This document shows positions 8,756 to 16,761 of a stretch of DNA of 64,000 nt, piece by piece. The translations under genes were made by a program, and so were the position numbers. The stretch is from Undibacterium paludis. Lineage in GTDB: Bacteria; Pseudomonadota; Gammaproteobacteria; Burkholderiales; Burkholderiaceae_D. Location: positions 306,339-370,338 of the forward strand of contig NZ_JAKZHX010000004.1 in assembly GCF_022568815.1 (NCBI RefSeq), in the 5' to 3' direction. The notes beneath the pieces are model-generated. The model did no database searches, was not told where the DNA came from, and saw nothing but the letters and a program-made list of their open reading frames with translations. Every line of letters begins with the position of its first letter. The stretch's first letter is position 1.

Positions 8756-8769
8756 TGTGGAAAACCACA
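8756..8769. promoter_or_regulatory. Palindromic operator candidate TGTGGAAAACCACA (copy 2)
   Basis: Identical to the copy at 8553-8566. It lies about 300 bases upstream of dctQ. The rest of 8486-9070 holds no convincing gene. Confidence 0.5.
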
Positions 8770-9070
8770 GTTGCCGCAAGCAGCATGCTTGCCTGAAACT
8801 GGGAAGCAAAACAAAATCTTAAAATACGGGGACCTTATGACGCAAACATCTGCATTGCTCAATACTGCTGGCACGTCGTCCTGAATGCCAGCGCAATATC
8901 TAACGCAGTCCTGTAATTTGTAGCACCTGCAAGCATCCGGTCTGACTATCCACTGCTAAAGTTAAACAGTCATGACAGATATCAGCTGTATTGTGTGCCG
9001 CTTGCCCTGTTAAACAGGCATACTGCCGGGTTTGTTCGTCATCGCCTTCTTTTTTCAAAGGGATCTTGCC

Positions 9071-9709
9071 ATGAAATTTCTCGATCATCTGGAAGAATGG
9101 ATTATCGCCGCCCTCATGGGGGGTGCAACTCTCATTATCTTCATCTCTGTACTGCACCGCTATGGGACTGGTTTTAACATCCCTGTCGTGCAAGACTGGT
9201 TGCTCTCTCTGCACTTTAGCTGGGCGCAAGAGTTATGCATCATCATGTTCGTCTGGATGGCCAAATTTGGCGCCGCCTACGGCGTACGGGCCGGCGTACA
9301 TGTAGGGGTTGATGTCCTGGTCACCCGCCTGCCGGCAGAATGGCGCAATGCCACCGTCTATACCGCTCTGGTCTGCGGCATGATCTTTACCGGCATCATT
9401 GGTACACTGGGCCTGACCTTCGTCTGGGAAAACGGTATGCACTATGCCATTTTCAATACCCTGGGCCTGTCAGTCGGTGATCTGACAGAAGGACCGACGA
9501 CGCCAGATCTGGAATGGCCAACCTGGATCGTCTATTCCGCCGTCTGGATGGGATCCTATCTGATGTGTTTCCGCTTCATTCAGGTTGCGCTGGTTTTTTA
9601 TCGAACAGGTGAAGTACCACAGCATGATCATGCCCATGTTGAGGGGCTGAGTGATGAAGAAAATGAAGTTCAATTACAACCAGCAACCGCTGCGAAAGGA
9701 GGTGCGTAA
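9071..9709 (+). CDS. dctQ: TRAP transporter small permease, DctQ family
   Basis: A 212-residue inner-membrane subunit linking the binding protein to DctM. Four hydrophobic segments are visible: WIIAALMGGATLIIFISVL, the ELCIIMFVWMAKFGAAYGV region, a span around TALVCGMIFTGIIGTLGL, and one near WIVYSAVWMGSYLMCF. The conserved pattern GAAYGVRAGVHVGVD is typical of DctQ. The frame opens at 9032, but ATG 9071 carries AAAGGGA eight bases upstream and aligns with the first membrane helix. The stop codon overlaps the dctM start (TAATG), so translation is coupled. Confidence 0.92.
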   Translation: MKFLDHLEEWIIAALMGGATLIIFISVLHRYGTGFNIPVVQDWLLSLHFSWAQELCIIMFVWMAKFGAAYGVRAGVHVGVDVLVTRLPAEWRNATVYTALVCGMIFTGIIGTLGLTFVWENGMHYAIFNTLGLSVGDLTEGPTTPDLEWPTWIVYSAVWMGSYLMCFRFIQVALVFYRTGEVPQHDHAHVEGLSDEENEVQLQPATAAKGGA

Positions 9710-11097
9710 TGAGTGCCGCCATGGATACGCTGGGCATCAAGCAGATGTCCAAGCAACGCGCCACCATCGTTTTGTGTGGCATAGCCCTGGCGCTGGGCGC
9801 CATGTGTATGATGGGCAAGATAGGCATCGTTTTCGCCTTGCTGATTGCGCTGATGCTGACCGGCATCCCGGTCTCGATTGCCCTTGGCCTGACTGTATTG
9901 ATGTTCATGTACCTGCTGACCCAGGTGCCGATAGAAGCTGTGGCCCTGAAGCTGTTCACAGGTATAGAAAAGTTCGAGATCATGGCGATCCCTTTCTTTA
10001 TCCTGGCAGGTAACTTCCTGACGCACGGAGGTGTTGCCAAGCGCATGATCAATTTTGCTACCAGCATGGTAGGTCACTGGCATGGCGGCCTGGCCCTCGC
10101 CGGCATCATCTCCTGCGCGATGTTTGCGCTAGTCTGCGGCTCCAGCGTGGCGACAGTAGTGGCGATTGGCTCCATCATCCTGCCTGCCATGGTCAAGCAG
10201 GGCTATCCCAAGCAGTTTGGCGCCGGTGTCATCATCACGGCCGGCTCACTGGGCATACTGATGCTGCCATCCATCCCCAAGGTGATTTACGCGATTTCCA
10301 CCAATACCTCGATCGGCGCCCTGTTCGTCGCCGGTCTGTTCCCGGGCATGCTGCTGACAGCCATGCTGTGCGCCACCACCTGGTATCTGGCGAAGAAAAA
10401 TGGCTACCCGCGCATGAAAAAGGCCACCTGGGGTGAACGCTGGAAAGCCTTCCGTGAAAGTATCTGGGGTTTGCTGCTGGTGGTCATCATCATAGGCGGC
10501 ATCTACAGCGGTGTGTTCACGGCAACCGAAGCCGCGGCCATGAGCGCGGTCTACGCTTTTTTCATTTCAGTCTTTGTGTATAAAGACATGAAGATTTCAA
10601 ACACCCCCAAGGTACTGGTCAATTCGGCAGCATTGTCGGCCATGCTGTTGTATATCATCACCAATGCGGTGCTGTTTTCTTTCCTGATGGCGCATGAAAA
10701 TATTCCCCAGCTCATGGCTGACTGGATACTGGGCAAAGAGCTGGGCCAGGCTGGCTTCCTGTTCTTTACCAATGTCCTGCTCCTGCTGGCAGGTAATGTG
10801 ATGGAGCCTTCATCCATCATCCTGGTGATGGCTCCTATCCTCCACCCTGCCGCCATACGCCTGGGCATAGACTCTGTCCATTTTGGTATTCTGATTGACG
10901 CCAATATGGAAGTCGGCCTTTGCCATCCACCGGTTGGTCTCAATCTGTATGTGGCCAGCGGTATTTCAAAAATGAGTATCACGGAACTGACTGTCGCTGT
11001 CATGCCCTGGCTGATCACGATGCTGGTTTTCCTGGTCATTGTTACTTACTGGCCGGGCCTGTCTCTGTGGCTGCCACGCGCCATGGGGATGATGTAA
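9709..11097 (+). CDS. dctM: TRAP transporter large permease, DctM family
   Basis: A 462-residue membrane protein that carries out sodium-driven substrate transport in the TRAP system. It has about 12 hydrophobic segments and DctM hallmarks: PFFILAGNFLTHGG, GSSVATVVAIGSIILPAM, SLGILMLPSIPKVIYAIST and VGLCHPPVGLNLYVASGI. Length is somewhat longer than the 425-430 typical, with an N-terminal extension before the first helices. It overlaps dctQ by one base. A terminator follows within 10-40 bases, so dctQM is a two-gene unit. Confidence 0.93.
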   Translation: MSAAMDTLGIKQMSKQRATIVLCGIALALGAMCMMGKIGIVFALLIALMLTGIPVSIALGLTVLMFMYLLTQVPIEAVALKLFTGIEKFEIMAIPFFILAGNFLTHGGVAKRMINFATSMVGHWHGGLALAGIISCAMFALVCGSSVATVVAIGSIILPAMVKQGYPKQFGAGVIITAGSLGILMLPSIPKVIYAISTNTSIGALFVAGLFPGMLLTAMLCATTWYLAKKNGYPRMKKATWGERWKAFRESIWGLLLVVIIIGGIYSGVFTATEAAAMSAVYAFFISVFVYKDMKISNTPKVLVNSAALSAMLLYIITNAVLFSFLMAHENIPQLMADWILGKELGQAGFLFFTNVLLLLAGNVMEPSSIILVMAPILHPAAIRLGIDSVHFGILIDANMEVGLCHPPVGLNLYVASGISKMSITELTVAVMPWLITMLVFLVIVTYWPGLSLWLPRAMGMM

Positions 11098-11106
11098 ACA
11101 AGCACA

Positions 11107-11138
11107 GGGTCAGGAATGCCATCATTTCTGACCCTTTT
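11107..11138 (+). terminator. Terminator of dctQM
   Basis: An 11-bp stem with one wobble, GGGTCAGGAAT at 11107-11117 and ATTTCTGACCC at 11124-11134, is followed by TTTT. Confidence 0.75.
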
Positions 11139-11258
11139 CACTGGCCCGCTCCACCAACCTGCCATGCCGCTTGAGCTCTGCACCATGTCCTGACATTCGC
11201 GAGCAGATATACAAATCAAGCCTGTCAGCAATACCGGTGTTACGGTAAACTCGTTTCT

Positions 11259-13256
11259 ATGAAAACCCTGCACCGCTCACAGTCCTGGCCCAATCAAAAA
11301 TGGCGCTGGATTATCCCCATCCTGCTATTGTTGCTGTTTTTGTCCACACTGATCTGGTTGCCGTGGCAGGCACAACGCATGGAAGCCAATGAGCGCCAGG
11401 AGCAACTGATTGCCGACTCGCTCTGGGTCGAACAGGCCATACAATTCCAGTTGAACCGCAATGATGAAGTCTTGCGTCAGATCGGTGGTGAGATCAAATC
11501 AGCCAAACTGCAAAAAGACACAGTACTTGAACGCTTTCGCACCATACTCAAGAATAACCGCGAAATCCAGCGCATTGCCTGGTACGACGCCAATAACAAG
11601 GTAGTAGCCGATACCCGTGATATCGTCCAGGCTGATGGCGGCCGCGTCCCCTCCCCCAAATTCGAATTTGGCGACCTGGAAATCAGCGAAGAGACGATCT
11701 GCCTCAAGCCTGTACTGGAAATCAATGCAAAGAACACCTATCTCATGCATTGCCAGATCCCCATCATCAAGGATGAGCGCAGGATAGGCAGCATGATGAT
11801 CAGCTATCGCATGAATGCCATCCTGGAAGAACTGGTGCCCTGGTGGTTCGCCCAGGACAACCAGATCACCATCACAGATATTGATGACCGCATACTGGCA
11901 GAACGCAGTGCCGGCGGCAGTGGCAAGAGTGTCTACACCCACAGCCGTGCCCTGGAACTGCCCAGCCTGACGCTGGTGCTGCGTACCAACAGCATCAAGA
12001 CCGAGCCAAAACTCCTGTCCAACCTCCTGGTGCTATCCGTCATCCTGCTGTCGATAGGCCTGATCTGGAGCCTGATGGCCCTATGGCGCGACATTAACCG
12101 CCGGCTTGCCGCAGAAGGCGCCCTTCGTCAGCAAGTCACCTTCCGTACTGCAATGGAAAACTCCCTGGTGACCGGCTTGCGCGCCCGCGACATGGAAGGC
12201 CGCCTGACCTATGTCAACCCGGCCTTTTGCCGCATGGTGGGTTTCCCGGCGGAAGACATCATAGGACGCATCCCCCCCATGCCCTATTGGGCGCCGGAAG
12301 CAATAGAAGAATATCAGCAGCGCTTCAACCAGCTGCTTGCAGGATCAGTGCCGTCGGAAGGCTTTGAAACCACCTACCAGCATGCCAGCGGCGAGCGCAT
12401 CCCCGTGCTGATCTATGAGTCACCGCTGATCGATGAAAATGGCAAACAGACAGGCTGGATGAGTTCCATCCTCGACATCTCTGAACTGCGCCGCGCCCAG
12501 GAACTGACACGCCAGCAGGAGGAAAAGCTGCACACCAGCGCCAAGCTCGCCACCATGGGGGAAATCGCCTCCATGCTCGCCCATGAGCTGAACCAGCCAC
12601 TGGCTGCCATTTCAAGTTACACCACCGGCGCCGTCAATCTTTTACAGGGCGGCATGATAGATAAGTCCCTGTTCCAGAGTGCCCTGGAAAAAGTCAATGC
12701 ACAGGCACAGAGAGCGGGCCAGATCATACGCAGCGTCCACGAATTTGTTAAAAAGCGGGAAGCCACGCGCGAACCAGTACAAATAGCCGACCTGATACAG
12801 AGCGCCATGCCCCTGGTTGAATTGCAGGCACAAGCCAGCCATGTCGCCTTGCAGTGGAAGATTGCAAAAAAACTACCATTGGTGCTGGCAGATGGCATCC
12901 TGCTGGAGCAGGTATTGCTAAACCTGACAAGAAATGCGATAGAAGCCATGCAAACCACACCGCCGGAAAAGCGTATATTGAGAGTGGAAGCCAGCTACGA
13001 CGACAATGAGCAGCACATACTTGTGAGCGTCATCGATCGCGGTCATGGGATACCGGCAGAGGTGTCGGAAAAACTGTTTTCCCCCTTCTTCAGTACCAAG
13101 TCGGCCGGTATGGGCATGGGCCTGAACATCTGTCGTACAGCCATAGAATTTCATGGTGGCAAGCTGTCACATAGCGACAATCCTGTCGGTGGTACTATTT
13201 TCCAATTCGCATTACCCATATCAGCAAGTCATATTAACAACATACACAATGCGTAG
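11259..13256 (+). CDS. DctB/DctS-like sensor histidine kinase with PAS domain
   Basis: A 665-residue membrane kinase, presumably sensing the dicarboxylate taken up by DctPQM. Order: membrane helix about residues 16-36, periplasmic sensor about 40-250, second helix about 254-276, PAS domain about 295-410, dimerisation domain with phospho-accepting His442 in LAHELNQPLAAISSY, then the ATPase domain with LLNLTRNAIEAM (N box), DRGHGIP and GMGMGLNICRTAIEFHGG. The PAS domain between membrane and kinase matches DctS rather than classical rhizobial DctB. The response-regulator gene follows after 42 bases. Confidence 0.9.
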   Translation: MKTLHRSQSWPNQKWRWIIPILLLLLFLSTLIWLPWQAQRMEANERQEQLIADSLWVEQAIQFQLNRNDEVLRQIGGEIKSAKLQKDTVLERFRTILKNNREIQRIAWYDANNKVVADTRDIVQADGGRVPSPKFEFGDLEISEETICLKPVLEINAKNTYLMHCQIPIIKDERRIGSMMISYRMNAILEELVPWWFAQDNQITITDIDDRILAERSAGGSGKSVYTHSRALELPSLTLVLRTNSIKTEPKLLSNLLVLSVILLSIGLIWSLMALWRDINRRLAAEGALRQQVTFRTAMENSLVTGLRARDMEGRLTYVNPAFCRMVGFPAEDIIGRIPPMPYWAPEAIEEYQQRFNQLLAGSVPSEGFETTYQHASGERIPVLIYESPLIDENGKQTGWMSSILDISELRRAQELTRQQEEKLHTSAKLATMGEIASMLAHELNQPLAAISSYTTGAVNLLQGGMIDKSLFQSALEKVNAQAQRAGQIIRSVHEFVKKREATREPVQIADLIQSAMPLVELQAQASHVALQWKIAKKLPLVLADGILLEQVLLNLTRNAIEAMQTTPPEKRILRVEASYDDNEQHILVSVIDRGHGIPAEVSEKLFSPFFSTKSAGMGMGLNICRTAIEFHGGKLSHSDNPVGGTIFQFALPISASHINNIHNA

Positions 13257-13298
13257 CGCAGCTAGCTAAAGTGCGCCAGATTATTTACGGGAGACCAC

Positions 13299-13889
13299 AT
13301 GCTACACATCATCGACGACGAAGAAGTCATACGTGACTCTTTATCCTGGCTGGCAAGATCCAGGCAAATTGCCGCCCACGGTTATGACAGCGCTGAAAAA
13401 TTCCTGACTGCACTGGACAAGCCCCTGCTCTTTGACAGCCAGGGCGATTGCATACTGCTTGATGTACGCATGCCGGGCTTGACCGGCATCAATCTGTTTG
13501 AAATGCTGGCCGCCAGACAACTGACCAAGCGTCTGCCCGTAATTTTTTTGACCGGCCATGGTGACGTGCCCATGGCAGTCGATACCCTTAAACGCGGCGC
13601 TTTTGATTTTTTTGAAAAACCTTTCAACGACAACAAATTGATGGACCGGGTACAAGAAGCACTTGGCGTATCACGCCAGGCTGGTTCTGCAGCTGTCATC
13701 CATGAACGCCTGGCCAGCCTGTCCACCCGAGAGAGAGAAGTGCTGGACCTGATCTTGCTGGGCAAGATGAACAAGGTCATTGCCGACCAGTTGGGCATCA
13801 GCATGCGTACCGTAGAAGTACATCGCGCCCATATTTTTGACAAGATGCAAGTCAAGACAGCCGTGGAGTTGGCGGGCATGTTGAAATAA
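13299..13889 (+). CDS. dctR: FixJ/NarL-type response regulator, DctR-like
   Basis: A 196-residue two-domain regulator. The receiver domain has acidic residues IDDEE near residues 5-9, phospho-acceptor Asp55 in LLDVRMPG, TGHGD near 86 and Lys in FEKPF near 108. The C-terminal LuxR-type helix-turn-helix spans about 133-190, with LSTREREVLDLI and IADQLGISMRTVEVHRAHI. It lacks an AAA+ sigma-54 domain, so it should work at sigma-70 promoters, unlike DctD. Its likely targets are the TGTGGAAAACCACA palindromes between dctP and dctQ (inference). It is translated just after the kinase. Confidence 0.9.
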   Translation: MLHIIDDEEVIRDSLSWLARSRQIAAHGYDSAEKFLTALDKPLLFDSQGDCILLDVRMPGLTGINLFEMLAARQLTKRLPVIFLTGHGDVPMAVDTLKRGAFDFFEKPFNDNKLMDRVQEALGVSRQAGSAAVIHERLASLSTREREVLDLILLGKMNKVIADQLGISMRTVEVHRAHIFDKMQVKTAVELAGMLK

Positions 13890-13911
13890 ATGGGTGGGGA
13901 TACAGTAAAGC

Positions 13912-14802
13912 ATGTCGATCTTCACCCTGCTCTTTCCCGACTTCAGCCTGATCCTGCTGGGCTTTTTACTGGCCCGCCATGCGCACTGGGGCGGTCATTT
14001 CTGGGCTGGTGTCGAGAAGATTGTTTACTTCATCATGTTCCCGGCTTTACTGTTTTACACCACTTCACGCACCCGCTTTGATTTTCACGCAACCGGTCAT
14101 TTACTGCAGGTAGCATTGATTGCCACAGCCTGTGGCATGCTGCTGGGCTGGTGCGCCAAGTTCATGTTCAGCACAGCACCACGGATATTTGAATCCGGCG
14201 TGCAAACCGCTTTCCGTTTCAATTCATATATAGCACTGGCAATTGCATCGCGCCTGGCCGGCGAACAGGGTACAGCCCTGATGGCCCTGCTGATCGGTTT
14301 TCTGGTCCCTCTGTGCAATATGGGTGCGGTGTATGCCCTGGCGCACAATAGCGGCAGGTTGATGAAAGAAATCGCCAGCAACCCTTTGGTGGTTGGTACG
14401 GCATCCGGTGTCTTGTTCAGTGTGCTGGAAATACCCATCCCCGAAGGCATCAGCGCCACCCTGTCACGCCTCGGCAACGCCTCGATTGCACTGGGTCTGC
14501 TGGCAGTAGGGGCGGGCATGCGCCTGTCTGGCCTGCGCGAAGCCAAGGGCATCGCTGCCTACTTCCTGTCCGTCAAACTGCTGGCCCTGCCCTTCATCGC
14601 CCTGTTGCTGGGCCGCTGGCTGCAGCTACCACCTCTGCAACTGCAAATCGCCGTGGTCTTTTGTGCCCTGCCGACAGCCTCCAGCGCTTATGTATTAGCT
14701 GCCCGCATGGGTGGCAATGGGCCCTTCGTGGCGTTTTTGATTTCGGCGAGTACGGTGTTGTCGGTACTGACTTTGCCGCTGTGGTTAAGTCTGGTGCGGT
14801 AA
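13912..14802 (+). CDS. AEC family transporter (auxin efflux carrier-like)
   Basis: A 296-residue polytopic membrane carrier with about ten hydrophobic segments. The bacterial family exports or exchanges organic acids such as malonate or malate, which fits its place 22 bases after the Dct regulator. Motifs include FIMFPALLFYTTS in the N-half and PTASSAYVLAARMGG near residue 255, the conserved P-T-A/S segment of the carrier. It appears intact. The last 402 bases are repeated, diverged and shortened, at 29234-29569 on the far side of the five-gene block. Confidence 0.88.
   Translation: MSIFTLLFPDFSLILLGFLLARHAHWGGHFWAGVEKIVYFIMFPALLFYTTSRTRFDFHATGHLLQVALIATACGMLLGWCAKFMFSTAPRIFESGVQTAFRFNSYIALAIASRLAGEQGTALMALLIGFLVPLCNMGAVYALAHNSGRLMKEIASNPLVVGTASGVLFSVLEIPIPEGISATLSRLGNASIALGLLAVGAGMRLSGLREAKGIAAYFLSVKLLALPFIALLLGRWLQLPPLQLQIAVVFCALPTASSAYVLAARMGGNGPFVAFLISASTVLSVLTLPLWLSLVR
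14401..14802 (+). repeat. Left copy of a diverged direct repeat flanking the 14-kb block
   Basis: The 3' 402 bases of the AEC gene correspond without other gaps to 336 bases at 29234-29569. The 66-base difference is exactly the in-frame deletion seen in the right copy. By eye the copies are highly similar but not identical, so the duplication is not recent. Confidence 0.8.
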
Positions 14803-14880
14803 AGTCAATGTGCAGGTAAAATAAATAGCCCGATTAGGACTTACGCAAAAATTATCCCGACGTCCGAAACAACTTGATTA

Positions 14881-16761
14881 TTACTGTGGCGGCTGCGCCA
14901 TGGCGAAAGTCACCTCCTCAACGCCTTCTATCATTGCAGAGGCAAAATTGGCCGAATCAATGGTGGCCACTCCGGAGCACATGGCAGTGCTGAATGCTGT
15001 CATGTCAATGATGCGTTTGCTCTTGTCCTTCCAAATAACACTGATGTCATTTTCTTGGGATCGTGGTTTTTTTGTGAGTGCATCGTTTTCGCCACGCAGC
15101 CCGAAGTGCAAGGTTTCTATTTTCTGGTGAATCTTGATTTCATCGAGCACCCCATCGAACAGGTAAAAAAGCACATCAGGTGCCAGCCTGGCGATCCTGA
15201 GGGGAGGTTTGAGTTTCTTATTGCCTCCAATATAGCCATCGATCTGTAATCCAGGCCAGCCAGGAACCACTTCAGAGCGAAGAAGCACGCCTGTCACCAA
15301 GCCCTGAGGATCAGTCCTATGCCGCAAATAAGCTTTGTCCCGCTCTTTGTCGGCTTGTGTCACACTGCCGACGCTGAACGCACCGTCAAGCAGACAGGTG
15401 ATCCACAACCAATCCATTGCAAAAAAACGAATGGATTCCACTGGGAGCATACGTTCGTCTGGTACGAGGTAAGAAAACGGCACACCTTCTAACAGTCTCA
15501 GACCCAACATCCAATCTTGCAGGCTGGGCGGCAATGCTACATCGATGTCTGTCATTGAGCTCGACACTGGAATGGCCAAAGGATGGCAACTTCGGGTTTG
15601 CCGCAATTTGGCTTGTTCCTGTTTCCAGTGTAGCAGCTCGAGCGAGAACTTCTTGTTTTGCAAGGCCACGAGTCGTCCAATTTCCCATGCTGCTGCGTAG
15701 GAAACGTCGAACATCCCGCTCTCCCTGTTGTAGCGCAAGAGCTTGTCTGCTACCTTAACAGGCCAGGAAGGCAGTGCTTTGCTGTGAGGATCAAGCGGGT
15801 TGTTCGCGGGGGCAAGCGGCCCGTGATACCACGACACGGTTTTTTTACCATTGCGCAAAGAGTGGCGCATCGGCACTGCACCTGATGCCAATTGCGCTTT
15901 GGCTATTTCATCCCTATTCCACGGAAAATCGCTTTCCGGCAAACGCAAGCTGCTGGGGCCAGTAGCCGGTGTGCTTCCTTTGAGATTCAACAGCAGGCTG
16001 GTAAATTGCTGCTCTGGTTGAGTACAGCCAAACCTGAAACTGGCCAAACTGATGAATCGAATCTTTTGTTCTTCTGTGGTTTCCTTATTCTTAAAATCAA
16101 AAGTGTTATCCTCACCCGTATACCTGTTCTCCAATGAAACCAGATGTGCCGTGCTCATGCCATTGGCCTTGGGGAGCCGTTTTGCAATGATAGTCGCCAC
16201 TTCCGCCAGTGGAGTAGCAGTGGCGGATGAGCGTTGCCGCACATGGGTCAGTAATTTGAGTTCATTGATGCTAGGAAGCAGGGACTCCAGCAGTGATTTC
16301 TCGACTTCAATGATGATGACTTGATCGTCAAGGGATTGTCCCTTTTCTGCCTGATAGCCGAGTTTTGTATCTTTCAGTGCCATCGTCTGTGGGTCGCCTA
16401 TCTCTCCTTCGTGAAAGACCAGCAGCGCCAGCCACGGTGCGTCGGAATCGGCCTGTGCTTTGCGTTCCCAGGGCAAGGTACTGCGCTGTAAAACCATATG
16501 CGGCAATACATTCGCATGATCGCCCATGCTGCCGTTGGGCGGGAACATGGCGAGGATTTCGGTTGGTGGTAAACTAAAACGCTGGCCCTGAATCGAAAAG
16601 CTTACTTTTTTCGAAAAAGTAGCTTCCGGAATACCTGTCCCAACTATCTCTTGCGTGACTTCAATTTCATAGTCACCGGCTTCGACACCAGGACGGTGCG
16701 AATCGAGAAAGCAAATCACATCGTCCGGGTTTTGCAGGGAATTATTTCCTGGCTGGCTCAT
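14881..16761 (-). CDS. Unrecognised 626-aa protein, last gene of the five-gene cluster
   Basis: I do not recognise the family. The protein has no signal peptide and no membrane segment, so it is probably cytoplasmic or exported by a dedicated route. Visible features include an early beta-rich part (residues 20-70) and MFPPNGSMGDHANVLPHMVL. This is followed by a proline and tryptophan rich stretch, RSTLPWERKAQADSDAPWLALL, that looks like a conserved structural core. The middle contains repeated tryptophan-rich sequence. Its start overlaps the stop of the 1470-aa gene by four bases (ATGA), so it is translationally coupled. No terminator was found before the AEC gene stop, 78 bases beyond its end. 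Confidence 0.85.
   Translation of the reverse strand: MSQPGNNSLQNPDDVICFLDSHRPGVEAGDYEIEVTQEIVGTGIPEATFSKKVSFSIQGQRFSLPPTEILAMFPPNGSMGDHANVLPHMVLQRSTLPWERKAQADSDAPWLALLVFHEGEIGDPQTMALKDTKLGYQAEKGQSLDDQVIIIEVEKSLLESLLPSINELKLLTHVRQRSSATATPLAEVATIIAKRLPKANGMSTAHLVSLENRYTGEDNTFDFKNKETTEEQKIRFISLASFRFGCTQPEQQFTSLLLNLKGSTPATGPSSLRLPESDFPWNRDEIAKAQLASGAVPMRHSLRNGKKTVSWYHGPLAPANNPLDPHSKALPSWPVKVADKLLRYNRESGMFDVSYAAAWEIGRLVALQNKKFSLELLHWKQEQAKLRQTRSCHPLAIPVSSSMTDIDVALPPSLQDWMLGLRLLEGVPFSYLVPDERMLPVESIRFFAMDWLWITCLLDGAFSVGSVTQADKERDKAYLRHRTDPQGLVTGVLLRSEVVPGWPGLQIDGYIGGNKKLKPPLRIARLAPDVLFYLFDGVLDEIKIHQKIETLHFGLRGENDALTKKPRSQENDISVIWKDKSKRIIDMTAFSTAMCSGVATIDSANFASAMIEGVEEVTFAMAQPPQ

Noticed and set aside
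8507..8884. Open frames up to 125 codons in the dctP-dctQ gap
   Set aside because: Overlapping frames in all phases, no ribosome binding site, odd composition, and they cross operator candidates. Considered chance.
8486..9070. Sigma-54 promoter before dctP or dctQ, as in classical DctB/DctD systems
   Set aside because: TGGCA-like phrases are present (for example around 8870), but the GG and GC are not 10 bases apart, and the regulator lacks the sigma-54 activation domain.
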